From positions 806,001 to 870,000 of the forward strand of contig NZ_CP194857.1 in the NCBI RefSeq assembly GCF_051020515.1: a DNA stretch of 64,000 nucleotides, read 5' to 3'. Below, in pieces: positions 44,287-53,794 of the stretch. Made by a program: the position numbers and the translations under genes. The DNA comes from CALKWS01 sp051020515 (GTDB lineage: Bacteria; Actinomycetota; Actinomycetes; Actinomycetales; Beutenbergiaceae). The notes under the pieces were generated by a model, which was not told the origin of the DNA, ran no database searches, and saw nothing but the letters and a program-made list of their open reading frames with translations. Within the stretch, counting starts at the first letter, position 1; each line of letters begins with the position of its first letter.

Positions 44287-45792
44287 TCAGACCAGGGTGA
44301 CCATCGTCCAGGACACCGGCGGGAGGTTGACGTTGACGGCACCGTCGGAGACGCCGGCGCTGTCATTGCGGCGTGGCAGCACCGACGTCGCGTCATCTGC
44401 GGTGGCCGACCAGGTGTGGTCGGGGTTGGACAGCGTCACACAGTTGTCCACCCGCAGGTCACCCAGTGCGCGCAGATCCATCTGCACGTGCGTCTCCTCA
44501 CTCAGTGACCGGTTCACCAGGAACAGCGACACCGACCCGGTCTCCGGATCCCGGGTGGCCACCGCATCGACCTGGTCCACCGGACCGTACTTGTCGGTCT
44601 CCAGCACCGGCGCATCGACCGCCACCTGCAGTACCTCGCCGCGGGCGTGCTGTGCGGTGAGGGCGAAGGGGTGGAAGGTGGTCTGGCGCCAGGCACGTCC
44701 ACCCGGCTCGGTCATGATCGGGGCGATCACGTTGACTAGTTGGGCCAGCGAGGCCGAGTGCACCCGGTCGGTGTGCCGCAGCAGCGAGATGAGCAGGTTG
44801 CCCACCACCACCGCGTCGGCCACGTTGTACTTGTCCTCCAGCAGCACCGGCGCCACCGGCCACTCATCGCCGGACGGCGGGCGGGACTCGGCACGCTTCT
44901 GATACCAGACGTTCCACTCATCGAAGGAGATGTTGATCGCCTTGTTGTGCTTGCCCGCGGCCCGCACCGCATCGGCGGTGGCAGCCACCGAGTCGATGAA
45001 GTAGTCCATGTTCGCTGCACTGGCCAGGAAACTGGACAGGTCGCCGTCGTCCTCGTAGTAGTAGACGTGCGCGCTGATCAGGTCCACGTGGCGGTAGGTG
45101 TGCTCCAGCACGGTCGACTCCCAGGCGCCGAACGTGGGCATCGTGGAGTTCGAGGATCCGCAGGCCACAAGTTCCAGATCCGGGTCGATCATGCGCATCG
45201 CCCGCGCGGTCTCGGCAGCGAGGCGCCCGTATTCCTCGGCGGTCTTGTGACCGATCTGCCAGGGCCCGTCCATCTCGTTGCCCAGGCACCACATCTTGAT
45301 CTTGTAGGGATCCTTGGCCCCGTTGGCGCGGCGGGCATCGGACAGGGCGGTCCCGCCGGGCACGTTGGTGTACTCCAACAGGTCCAGTGCCTCCTGGATG
45401 CCCCGGGTGCCCAGGTTCACCGCCATCATCGGCTCCACACCGGCCTTGGCGGTCCAGGCCAGGAACTCATCGACGCCGAAGGTGTTCGGATCGGTGGAGT
45501 GCCAGGCCAGGTCCAGGCGGGAGGGGCGCTGGTCCTCCGGACCGACACCGTCCTCCCAGCGGTAACCGGAGACGAAGTTGCCCCCCGGGTAACGGACCGT
45601 GCTGGTGCCCAACTCCGAGACCAGGTCCAGCACGTCGGTGCGGAACCCGTGCTCATCGGAGGTCGGATGCTCCGGCTCATAGATCCCGGTGTACACACAC
45701 CGGCCAAGGTGTTCTACGAACGATCCGAAGGTGCGTTCGCGCACCGGCCCGACGACGAACGCCGGGTCCACGCTCAAACGTGCGGTTGACAT
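44287..45792 (-). CDS. abfA: GH51 alpha-L-arabinofuranosidase
   Basis: Intracellular exo-arabinofuranosidase of 501 aa without signal peptide. FGSFVEHLGRCVYTGIYEPEH, TVRYPGGNFVSGYRWEDGVGP, acid/base Glu173 in MWCLGNEMDGPWQ and nucleophile Glu292 in ISFDEWNVWY; C-terminal beta-sandwich to SWTMVTLV. Last gene of the araB-araD-araA operon (48 bp after araA), so it links cleavage of arabino-oligosaccharides with arabinose catabolism. Intact. Confidence 0.96.
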   Translation of the reverse strand: MSTARLSVDPAFVVGPVRERTFGSFVEHLGRCVYTGIYEPEHPTSDEHGFRTDVLDLVSELGTSTVRYPGGNFVSGYRWEDGVGPEDQRPSRLDLAWHSTDPNTFGVDEFLAWTAKAGVEPMMAVNLGTRGIQEALDLLEYTNVPGGTALSDARRANGAKDPYKIKMWCLGNEMDGPWQIGHKTAEEYGRLAAETARAMRMIDPDLELVACGSSNSTMPTFGAWESTVLEHTYRHVDLISAHVYYYEDDGDLSSFLASAANMDYFIDSVAATADAVRAAGKHNKAINISFDEWNVWYQKRAESRPPSGDEWPVAPVLLEDKYNVADAVVVGNLLISLLRHTDRVHSASLAQLVNVIAPIMTEPGGRAWRQTTFHPFALTAQHARGEVLQVAVDAPVLETDKYGPVDQVDAVATRDPETGSVSLFLVNRSLSEETHVQMDLRALGDLRVDNCVTLSNPDHTWSATADDATSVLPRRNDSAGVSDGAVNVNLPPVSWTMVTLV

Positions 45793-45840
45793 GGGGTACT
45801 TCCTCCTGGTCAGCAGTGTGGTGGGGCGGGTGTCCCCCGG

Positions 45841-47352
45841 TCAGTTCATCGGCTGGGCCAACCGGTAGTAGGCGGCGTTCCAGCGCAGCTCCTGGCGCAG
45901 GGAGGCCACCTGGGTCTGGTCGTCGATGACCACCAGCTCGAGGCCGGCGAGCTCGGCGAAGTCGTCGAACACCTCCCGGCCCACCGCGGTGGTCAGGACC
46001 GTGTGGTGCGCACCGCCGGTGATCAGCCAGGCGCGCGCCGAGGTGCGCAGATCCGGTTTGGGCACCCACACCGCATGCGCCACGGGCAGGTTCGGCATCG
46101 GCTCCCGCTCGCCGACGATGTCCACCTCGTTGGCCACCAGCCGGAACCGTTCGCGCATGTCGCTCAGCGCCACCACCAGGCCCTCGCCGGGATCGGTGTC
46201 GAACACCAGGCGCACCGGGTCCTCCCGGTCCCCGATGCCCAGCGGGTGGATCTGCAGGCTGGGGCGCGAGGTGGTCAGGGTCGGGCAGATCTCCAGCATG
46301 TGCGCGCCCAGGATCACCTCGTCTCCCGGGGTCAGGTCGTAGGTGTAGTCCTCCATCAGCGAGGCGCCGCCGGGCAGACCGTGGCCCATCACCTTGGCCG
46401 CACGCACCAGGATGGCGGTCTTCCAGTCGCCCTCGGCCCCGAACCCGTAACCGGCGGCCATCAAGCGCTGCACGGCGAGGCCGGGCAGTTGGCGCAGCGG
46501 GCCGAGGTCCTCGAAGTTGGTGGTGAAGGCCTTGGCCCCGATCTGCTCCAGGAACGTGCGCATGCCCGCCTCCTGGCGGGCGCCGTAGCGCAACGACTCG
46601 TGCCGGTCTCCCCCGGGCCGCAGATCATCGACGACGTCGTAGCAGGCCAGGTAGTCCTCGATCAGTTCGTCGATGCTCGCCTCGGGCACCGCATCGATGG
46701 CGGCGGCCAGGTCGTGCACACCCCAGGTGTTCACGCTCACGCCCAGGCGCAGTTCGGCCTCGGTCTTGTCCCCTTCGGTGACCGCGACGTTGCGCATGTT
46801 GTCGCCGAAGCGCACCAACCGCATCCCGTAGATCTCGCTCCACGCGGTGGCCGCACGTGCCCAGGCTCCCACCTGCTCACGCACCAGGTCCTCCGACGCG
46901 TGGCCCACCACCACCTTGCGGGGAGTGCCCAGGCGCGCGGTGAGGTAACCGAACTCCCGGTCCCCGTGCGCGGCCTGGTTCAGGTTCATGAAGTCCATGT
47001 CGATCGTGGACCACGGCAGCGCCGCGTCGGCCTGCGTGTGCAGGTGCAGCAGCGGGGTGCGCAGCGCGTCCAGGCCGGTGATCCACATCTTGGCCGGGGA
47101 GAAGGTGTGCATCCAGGCGATCACCCCCACGCAGTCGGGGTCGGCGTTGGCCTCCAGCGCCAACGCGCGGATCTGCGCGGTGTCCTTGAGCACCGGCTTC
47201 CATACGATGCGCACCGGAACCTGGCCCGCCTCGTCGAGCAGCCCGGCGACCTGCTGGGACTGGGCGGCAACCTGGTCCAGGGTCTCGGGTCCGTACAGGT
47301 CCTGGCTGCCGGTGAGGAACCAGATCTCGCGCTGGGCGAAGGGGTCGATCAC
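45841..47352 (-). CDS. araA: L-arabinose isomerase
   Basis: Converts L-arabinose to L-ribulose. 503 aa: EIWFLTGSQDLYGPETLDQVAAQSQQV at the N terminus, VIAWMHTFSPAKMWITGLD, LLHLHTQADAALPW, MDFMNLNQAAHGDREFG, NTWGVHDLAAAID, the catalytic region FEDLGPLRQLPGLAVQRLMA and GFGAEGDWKTA. Starts 4 bp inside the araD stop (ATGA). Intact, with complete family motifs. Confidence 0.97.
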   Translation of the reverse strand: MIDPFAQREIWFLTGSQDLYGPETLDQVAAQSQQVAGLLDEAGQVPVRIVWKPVLKDTAQIRALALEANADPDCVGVIAWMHTFSPAKMWITGLDALRTPLLHLHTQADAALPWSTIDMDFMNLNQAAHGDREFGYLTARLGTPRKVVVGHASEDLVREQVGAWARAATAWSEIYGMRLVRFGDNMRNVAVTEGDKTEAELRLGVSVNTWGVHDLAAAIDAVPEASIDELIEDYLACYDVVDDLRPGGDRHESLRYGARQEAGMRTFLEQIGAKAFTTNFEDLGPLRQLPGLAVQRLMAAGYGFGAEGDWKTAILVRAAKVMGHGLPGGASLMEDYTYDLTPGDEVILGAHMLEICPTLTTSRPSLQIHPLGIGDREDPVRLVFDTDPGEGLVVALSDMRERFRLVANEVDIVGEREPMPNLPVAHAVWVPKPDLRTSARAWLITGGAHHTVLTTAVGREVFDDFAELAGLELVVIDDQTQVASLRQELRWNAAYYRLAQPMN

Positions 47353-48065
47353 GTGTCCTCCCGGACTCCGTAGACGTTCTGATAGCGGTCGAACAAGGCG
47401 TCGACGTGGTGCGTTGCGATGGGGGCCGGATCGCCCAGCTGGCGGGCGATGTGCACGGTGCGGGCGACGTCCTCACACATCACGGCGGCCTTGACCGCAT
47501 CGCGGGCATCGGCCCCGATGGTGAACGGGCCGTGGCCGGCCATCAGCACCGCGCGGGAGCGGTGCCCGGACAGGGTGGCCACGATGCCCTCTCCGATGGA
47601 GTCGTCACCGATCAGGGCGAACGGGCCCACCGGGATCTCACCACCGAACTCATCAGCGATCATGGTCAGTACGCACGGGATCGGTTCGCCCCGGGCGGCC
47701 CAGGCGGTGGCGTAGGTGGAGTGGGTGTGCACCACCCCGCCCACGTGGTCCATGTGCCGGTAGACGTAGGCGTGCGCGTCGGTGTCGGAGGAGGGGGCGA
47801 ACTTCTCCGGGGTGCCGTCGACGATCTTCTTCCCGTCCAGGGTGCAGACCACCATCGACTCGGCGTCCAGGTCGTCGTAGGAGACCCCGGAGGGTTTGAT
47901 CACGAACAGATCGGCGCCCGGCACCCGCTCGGACACGTTCCCCGCGGTCCAGATGACGAGGTCGTAGCGCACCAGCTCGGCGTGCAACTGGGCCACGTTC
48001 TCACGCACCCGAGCCACCTCGGACTGCACCTGTGCGGGCAACTCGGCGAGCACGATCCGGCTCAT
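47349..48065 (-). CDS. araD: L-ribulose-5-phosphate 4-epimerase
   Basis: Class II aldolase/epimerase of 238 aa that makes D-xylulose 5-phosphate. LVIWTAGNVSERVPGADLFVIKPSGVSYDDL, DTDAHAYVYRH, the zinc site GGVVHTHSTYATAWAARG, MIADEFGGEIPVGPFA and VLMAGHGPFTIG. ATG 48065 overlaps the araB stop, and its own stop overlaps araA, so the three ara genes are translationally coupled. Confidence 0.96.
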   Translation of the reverse strand: MSRIVLAELPAQVQSEVARVRENVAQLHAELVRYDLVIWTAGNVSERVPGADLFVIKPSGVSYDDLDAESMVVCTLDGKKIVDGTPEKFAPSSDTDAHAYVYRHMDHVGGVVHTHSTYATAWAARGEPIPCVLTMIADEFGGEIPVGPFALIGDDSIGEGIVATLSGHRSRAVLMAGHGPFTIGADARDAVKAAVMCEDVARTVHIARQLGDPAPIATHHVDALFDRYQNVYGVREDT

Positions 48066-49789
48066 GTCAACTCCTCGGGGACAGTCAGCTCCGGGGAGTC
48101 CACGCTCCCGCCGTCGTCGGCTGTGAGCGCTTGGCGCCGGATGGCCTTGAGCCTTCGCATCACGTCGTTCCCGCCACGACCGAAGTAGTCGTGCAGCTTC
48201 TGGTACTCGGCGTACAGGGCGCTGTAGGCCCGGTGAGCCTGCGGGTCGGGGGTGTAGGCACCGACTGTGCGGCCTCCCATCGCCGCTCCCGCGGCCCGCA
48301 CGTCCGGGTAGGCGCCGGCGGCCACCGCGGCGTGGATCGCCGAGCCCAGGGCTGGACCCTGCTCGGAGACGATGGTGCTCAGCGGTAGTCCGGTGACGTC
48401 GGCGTACATCTGCATCAGGAAGGTGTTCTTCAGCAGCCCGCCGGCCACCACCAACTCCTGCACCGCCAACCCGGAGTCGGTGAAGGCCTCCACGATCGTT
48501 CGGGTGCCGAATGCGGTGGCTTCGAGCAGGGCGCGGTAGGTGTCCTCGGGCCGGGTGGCCAGGGTCTGACCCACGATCATCCCGGACAACTCGTGATCGA
48601 CCAGCACCGAACGGTTCCCGGAGTGCCAATCCAGGGCGATCAGGCCGTGGCGCCGATCGGTTGCTGGGAGGCCAGGTGGGTCAGGTAGGTGTGCAGGTTC
48701 TCCCCGCGTGCGGCGGCCTCCTCGGCGTAGGCCCGCGGCACGCCGGTGGCCACGAAGTGGCCGAAGATGTCACCGACGCCGCTCTGCCCGGCCTCATAGC
48801 CGTACAGCCCGTCGACCACGCCGCCGTCGACCACCCCGCACATGCCGGGCACCTCTCGCAGTTCGTCCGCGTTCATCACGTGGCACGTGGACGTTCCCAT
48901 GATCAGGGTGAGTTGGCCCGGGTCCACGGCGTTCGCGGCCGGGAGGGTCACGTGTGCGTCGACGTTGCCCACCGCCACCGCGATGCCCTCGGGCAGTCCG
49001 GTCCAGGAGGCGGCCTCGGCGGTGAGCGGGCCGGCGCTGGCGCCCAGCGTGGCGATCTCGCTGGGAAGCTTCTCCTGCGCGAAGGTGGCGAAGTCGGGGT
49101 TGAGCGCAGCCAGGTAGTCGCTCGAGGGGTAGCGGCCGTCCTGGTAGATGCGCCTTGTAGCCGGCGGTGCACGGGTTGGGTGCGTAGGTTCCGGACAGTT
49201 GCCACACGATCCAGTCGGCCGCCTCCACCCAATGGTCCATCGCGGCGTAGACCTCTGGGGCCTCCTCGAGCAGTTGCAGCCCCTTGGCGAACTGCCACTC
49301 GGAGGAGATCATTCCCCCGAAGCGGGGCAGCCAGGGCTCGCGCCGCTCCGCGGCCAGCGAGGTGATCCGGTCGGCCTGCGCCTGGGCGGCGTGGTGCTTC
49401 CACAGTTTGACGTAGGCGTGCGGGTTGTTCGTGAACTCCGGGAGTTCACTCAACGGGGTGCCGTCGCCACGTACCGGCAACGGAGTGGAGGCGGTGAAGT
49501 CGGTGCCGATCCCGATCACGTCGGCCGGGTCCGCGCCGGCCCGGCGCAGTGCCTCCGGGACGGCGTTCTTGAGCACGTCGACGTAGTCCTCGGCGTTCTG
49601 CAGCGCCCAGTCCGGTGGCAGGGGCTGGCCGTCGCCGGCGCTGAGCACGGTGTCCATCACGGCGTGACGATAGGCATGCTCGGCGCTGGCGAGTTCGGCA
49701 CCATCGGCCACGCGAACCACCACGGCCCGGCCGGACAGGGTGCCGAAGTCCACTCCCACCGCCAGAGCACGCTCGTTGTCCACGGTCAC
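48062..49789 (-). CDS. araB: L-ribulokinase, two frameshifts
   Basis: FGGY kinase phosphorylating L-ribulose. Frame 1 from ATG 49789: AVGVDFGTLSGRAVVVRVADG, GIGTDFTASTPLPV, GGMISSEWQFAKGLQLLEEAPEVYA, GYKA. At about 49150-49155 an extra base (or two missing) leads into IYQDGRYPSSDYLAALNPDF, VGNVDAHVTLPAANAV, IMGTSTCHVMNAD. A missing C at about 48646-48651 then hides GLIALDWHSGNRSVL and leads to GMIVGQTLATRPEDTYRALLEATAFGTR. Repaired length 575 aa, normal for AraB. As the only kinase of the pathway it is likely functional in the organism. Confidence 0.9.
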
Positions 49790-49896
49790 GGGGCCTCCTT
49801 CATCTCGGCCTCATCGCTCGGAGGTCCGCACGATGGCGGGCTGGTTGATCCGGGTCGCTGGGCGGGACCGCCGCCCAGCATCCCGGGTGACGTCGA

Positions 49897-49910
49897 TGTT
49901 AACGATCACA
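49897..49910. promoter_or_regulatory. LacI-type (AraR-like) operator upstream of araB
   Basis: TGTTAACGATCACA, a CG-centred partial palindrome (TGTxAxCGxTxACA) in the only AT-rich part of the 153-bp spacer between the GH27 gene and araB, 108 bp before the araB start. It resembles LacI-family operators. The regulator is not certain; the coupled LacI pair at 51-53 kb or a distant AraR could act here. Confidence 0.55.
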
Positions 49911-49942
49911 ACCAGGGATGGCAAGACCCTGACGGCGCCAGG

Positions 49943-51220
49943 TCAGCGGGCGAGGCGCAGCAGCGCCGAACCGTGCGCGTCCAGGGCCAGGGTGAGGGCG
50001 CCGTCGTCGTCCCACGCCTGATCCGCCCCGCTCCACAACTCGACCACATCCTCGGTGCCGTCCGCGCCGAATTGGTACCCGGGTAGGCGCACGCGGACGG
50101 GCTCATCGCCCAGGTGGAAGATCCCGGCGTAGACGTGCCCGTCCACGGCGGGCTCCGACCGCCAGATGACCAGGTCGCGCTCTCGCAGGATCTCCCGGGG
50201 ACTCCGGCCCCGCCGCAGCACCTCCAGGACCCGGTCGTTGGTCAGCAACTCGATGGTCTCCGGACTGGACGTGGGCAGGTCCGCCCCCACCATCAGCGGG
50301 GATCGGGCGATCACCCACAGGCTCATCAGGGTCTGCTGCTCGGCCGGGGTGAGCCGGGAGTGTCGGTCCTCCCCGCGTTCGGCGCGGATCCCGATCCGGC
50401 CCAGGGGGATCATGTCGGCGTCCGCCCAGCCTCCGGGCCCGGAGTTGGGCGCCCACCGGGCCAGCCGGCCGAACTGGTCGCGTACGTCCTCCCACCGGTC
50501 CCACAGGTCGTCACTGATGCGCCACATCGTGGCGTGCTGCCTCAGATGCACGCCGTGGACCAGCGACAGGTCCCGGCCCGGTGACAGGGACAACTCGATC
50601 TCGCGGCCGCTGCGCCGGATCGCGAGCGCCAGGGCTTCGATGTCCGCTGCACGATAGGGCCAGAGCATGTCATCGGCCTTGATGAAGTCCACACCCCAGC
50701 TCGCCAACTGGGCGATGAACGAGTCGTAGTAGGCCTGGGTGCCCGGGTGGTCGTGGTTGAGACCGTAGTTGTCCGGGTTCCACTCGCACACCGCCCCGGT
50801 GTCGGCGATCTGAGCCGCGGTGTAGGAGGTTCCCTCCACGGGCAGGTCCGCGTGCACTGCCGGCCGCGGGATACCTCGCATGATGTGCACCCCGAACCGC
50901 AGGCCCAGGTCGTGCACGGCGCCGGCCAGCGGGGCGAACCCGGCTCCGTTCGCCGCGGAGGGGAACCGGTTCGGCGCGGGCATCGGCCGGCCGTAACCAT
51001 CCAGGGCCACGGGCGCATCGGCGTTGTAACCGTGGGCACGGGCGGTGGGGTCGTACCAGGCGATGTCGACGACGACGGTGTCCCAACCGTGGGCACGCAT
51101 GCGCTCGGCCATGAAGTCGGCGTTGGCCAGCACCTCCGACTCTGTGACGGTGGTGCCGTAACAGTCCCAGCTGTTCCAGCCCATCGGTGGCGTTTGGCTG
51201 CGCGTGGCCGATGCCGTCAT
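49943..51220 (-). CDS. GH27 alpha-galactosidase or beta-L-arabinopyranosidase
   Basis: Glycoside hydrolase of 425 aa without signal peptide. TPPMGWNSWDCYGTTVTESE at the N terminus, DIAWYDP, FGVHIMRGIPRPAV, nucleophile Asp183 in VDFIKADDMLWPY, ELSLSPGRDLSLVHGVH, acid/base Asp237 in MWRISDDLWDRWEDV and a C-terminal beta-sandwich. ATG 51220. GH27 includes alpha-galactosidases and actinobacterial beta-L-arabinopyranosidases; the arabinan-rich context leaves both open. Divergent from the LacI pair. Confidence 0.88.
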   Translation of the reverse strand: MTASATRSQTPPMGWNSWDCYGTTVTESEVLANADFMAERMRAHGWDTVVVDIAWYDPTARAHGYNADAPVALDGYGRPMPAPNRFPSAANGAGFAPLAGAVHDLGLRFGVHIMRGIPRPAVHADLPVEGTSYTAAQIADTGAVCEWNPDNYGLNHDHPGTQAYYDSFIAQLASWGVDFIKADDMLWPYRAADIEALALAIRRSGREIELSLSPGRDLSLVHGVHLRQHATMWRISDDLWDRWEDVRDQFGRLARWAPNSGPGGWADADMIPLGRIGIRAERGEDRHSRLTPAEQQTLMSLWVIARSPLMVGADLPTSSPETIELLTNDRVLEVLRRGRSPREILRERDLVIWRSEPAVDGHVYAGIFHLGDEPVRVRLPGYQFGADGTEDVVELWSGADQAWDDDGALTLALDAHGSALLRLAR

Positions 51221-51250
51221 GGCTGACCTCTCTCCATCGGGAGTCCGGAT

Positions 51251-51262
51251 GTGAGCGTTCAC
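51251..51262. promoter_or_regulatory. LacI-type operator GTGAGCGTTCAC
   Basis: CG-centred near-palindrome (GTGAxCGxTCAC) in the 158-bp divergent spacer between the GH27 gene and the LacI pair, 31 bp upstream of the GH27 start. It matches the general LacI consensus. Likely bound by the adjacent LacI product(s). Confidence 0.65.
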
Positions 51263-51378
51263 GCTACCGGGTGCGGTGACAATGTCCAGCGCCCTGGCCG
51301 GCACTGCGTCGTGAGGCAGGACTTCCGAAGGCGCGTGATCGGGCCGGTGCCGGAGGGCCGGCGACCTACTCTGTGTGC

Positions 51379-52365
51379 ATGAGCGTGACGATGCGGGACG
51401 TGGCCGCCCTCGCCGGGGTGTCGGTCAAGACCGTCTCCCGGGTGGTCAACCTCGAGCCGCATATCCGGCCCAAGACGCTCCGGCGCGTACGCGCAGCGAT
51501 CGAGGAACTCGGTTGGCTTCCCAACACCAGCGCGCGCACCCTGCGCACCGGCCGGACCGGCATCATCGGCGTGGGCGTGCCCGACCTGCGCCAACCCGAC
51601 CTGGCCGCTCTGGTGAATGTCCTCGTCGAGGAGATCGCGCGGAACGGGATGCACGCCGCCGTGGAACCGACCCACGACCGCCCCGAACGCCTGCGCAACC
51701 TGCTCGAGGCTCGCGGTGAGACCTTCGACGGCATCGTCACCATCGGCCCGATCGCACCGGAACTGATGAGCAGCATGAGGGCCACGGAGCCGCTGGTCAG
51801 CATCCAGGCCGCCATCGTGGGCGCGGTGGACGGCGTCGAAACCGATCACGTCGAGGCGGCTTCGCTGGTGGCGCGGCATCTGGCGGTCATGGGCAGATCC
51901 CGGCCGGTGCTGTTGGGCTATGAACGCGTCACCCTTGCTGGTCAGGCGATGCTACGGGCATTGCGGGCTGAGGGCATCGGACCGCCGCTGGCCACGGATG
52001 GACGCGTGCGGACTCGTTCCGAGGGTTTCGAGGCGGCCCGTCACGCGGTCGCAACCTGGCCGCAGACGGACGCGATCGTCTGCGCCCGCGACACCGCCGC
52101 GCTCGGGGCACTGGCAGCCCTGGCCGCCGACGGTGTGTGCGTTCCGGACGAGGTTGCGGTGATCGGCAACGGGGCTCTCGATGACGGACGGTTCACCACC
52201 CCCTCCCTCACCACCGTCAGCCCCGGGCGGGCCCGGATGGCGCGCGCCGCCATGGATCTGCTGACCGAGCGACTGTCGGGGGCCGCCGACGCCCAGCCCC
52301 GACGGACCCTGACCCCGGTGGAGCTGGTCCGGCGTGAATCGACCCTCGGACCGGGGCTGCCATGA
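51379..52365 (+). CDS. LacI family regulator (first of a coupled pair)
   Basis: Protein of 328 aa. HTH VTMRDVAALAGVSVKTVSRVVNLEPHIRPKTLRRVRAAI, hinge WLPNTSARTLRTGRTGIIGVG, effector domain VPDLRQPDLAALVNVLVEEI, DGIVTIGPI, TDAIVCARDTAALGALAAL, VAVIGNGALDDGRFTTPSLTTV. The usual YDD/FDD segment reads NGALDDG, so the effector domain is divergent. ATG 51379. Its stop overlaps the next LacI start. Confidence 0.92.
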   Translation: MSVTMRDVAALAGVSVKTVSRVVNLEPHIRPKTLRRVRAAIEELGWLPNTSARTLRTGRTGIIGVGVPDLRQPDLAALVNVLVEEIARNGMHAAVEPTHDRPERLRNLLEARGETFDGIVTIGPIAPELMSSMRATEPLVSIQAAIVGAVDGVETDHVEAASLVARHLAVMGRSRPVLLGYERVTLAGQAMLRALRAEGIGPPLATDGRVRTRSEGFEAARHAVATWPQTDAIVCARDTAALGALAALAADGVCVPDEVAVIGNGALDDGRFTTPSLTTVSPGRARMARAAMDLLTERLSGAADAQPRRTLTPVELVRRESTLGPGLP

Positions 52366-53366
52366 GCCGCCCGACGCTGGCCGACGTCGGCCGGATCGCG
52401 GGCGTCTCCGCCAAGACCGTGTCGAACGTGATCCTGGGTCGTGGCCGCGTCTCGGCCGCCACGCGGCAGAAGGTCGAGGAGGCGATCGTGGCCGTGGGTT
52501 ACCGGGTCAACCAGGCCGGCCGGGGACTTGCCTCGGGCCGGCACGGCCGGATCGCGGTCGTGGTCCCGATGCTCTACCAGCCCTACTTCGCCGAGGTCGC
52601 CGAACGGCTCATCCTCGCCGTGGAGGCACAGGGGTTGTCCACCACGCTGCGGCTGGCTCCCACCCCCCAGGCCGAGCGCGATGCCGTGTTGGGCATCACC
52701 ACACCCGATGTGGACGGCGTGGTGATCTGCCCGCATGCGCTGAGCGATGACCTGCTCGATGGGGCGGAGCCACCCCAACCGGTGGTGACCCTCGGCGGAG
52801 GCCCGCTGGATCGGCTCGATGGCGTCATCATGGGTGAGCGCGCCGGGATGCATGCGGTGACCACTCACCTGCTCGATACCGGGCGCCGCCGGATCGCGCT
52901 GGTGTGGAACTCGCCGCAGGGCGCGATGCCCGAAGGGGCCAGGTTCGAGGGGTATCAGCAGGCTCTGGGCGAGTACGGACTGACGGTCGACCCGGCTCTG
53001 ATCGCTCCAGGCTCGGACTGGGACCGACGTATCACGGGGTACGAGGCGATGGTGGCGCTGCTGCGCACCCGCGTCGACTTCGACGCGGCTGTGTGCATCA
53101 ATGACGCGGTCGCTGTCGGTGCGCTGCGAGCGCTGCGCAGCCATGGCAGGCGGGTGCCCGATGACGTGGCCGTCACCGGCTTCGACGATACCGACGAGGC
53201 CGAGTTCACCACACCGGCACTGACGTCGGTTCAGCCCGACCAGGAGGTCATGGTGGAGCACGCGGTGACCATGCTGGTCGAGCGTCTGGGTGGGCTCCGC
53301 GGCGCCGGCCGACACGTGCGCACCGGCGCCCACCTGGTACCGCGAGCCTCCTCCCGCTCCGCCTGA
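52362..53366 (+). CDS. LacI family regulator (second of a coupled pair)
   Basis: Protein of 334 aa starting at the ATGA overlap with its neighbour. HTH PTLADVGRIAGVSAKTVSNVILGRGRVSAATRQKVEEAI, hinge YRVNQAGRGLASGRHGRIAVVV, effector domain PMLYQPYFAEVAERLILAVE, DGVVICPHALSDDLL, AVCINDAVAVGALRALRSHG, AVTGFDDTDEAEFTTPALTSVQPD. Precedes the ABC importer operon by 428 bp and is the likely arabino-oligosaccharide sensor, alone or with its partner. Confidence 0.93.
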   Translation: MSRPTLADVGRIAGVSAKTVSNVILGRGRVSAATRQKVEEAIVAVGYRVNQAGRGLASGRHGRIAVVVPMLYQPYFAEVAERLILAVEAQGLSTTLRLAPTPQAERDAVLGITTPDVDGVVICPHALSDDLLDGAEPPQPVVTLGGGPLDRLDGVIMGERAGMHAVTTHLLDTGRRRIALVWNSPQGAMPEGARFEGYQQALGEYGLTVDPALIAPGSDWDRRITGYEAMVALLRTRVDFDAAVCINDAVAVGALRALRSHGRRVPDDVAVTGFDDTDEAEFTTPALTSVQPDQEVMVEHAVTMLVERLGGLRGAGRHVRTGAHLVPRASSRSA

Positions 53367-53794
53367 GCGAGCCGGTGGGATGGGCGCCGGGCGCCCCGCA
53401 CCCGGCCGTTGCCGGCCGTCTCTCCCGTGGCCGGCTGAACCGGTTACAGCTTGCGGCAATGCTGTCGATCATGGATCGACAACATCTCGACGCCAATTCT
53501 TGTCCTGCTCTTGACAACGCTGAATCACTGCCTCCAAAATCGACGAATCTTCAATGGAACAACGCTTGGAACACCGCCCGAGCCACTGAGACCCAGTTCG
53601 TCGGGCGTGTAAGCGAATCGATCGGCGGCCACGAGGACGTCACGGCGGCACCGGGGTGTCGACGCCCCGGGAACGAGCCCGGCCACGCCCCTCCGGGCGT
53701 GCGACGCACGTGCGCGGCGACCAGCAGCACGATCACCCACAACACACCACGGACCGTTCTCGCCGGCTGGTCCGGTGATCTCAAGGAGGAGTTC
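53367..53794 (+). promoter_or_regulatory. 428-bp regulatory leader of the ABC importer operon
   Basis: No gene is seen here. It holds a perfect inverted repeat TGTCGATC-ATG-GATCGACA (53463-53481), a good -35 TTGACA (53511-53516) with a weak AT-rich candidate -10 (CAAAAT, 53535-53540), and a leader of about 250 bases to the RBS AAGGAGG before ATG 53795. The palindrome sits just upstream of the -35 and is not the CG-centred LacI form, so a different regulator may bind it. Confidence 0.5.
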
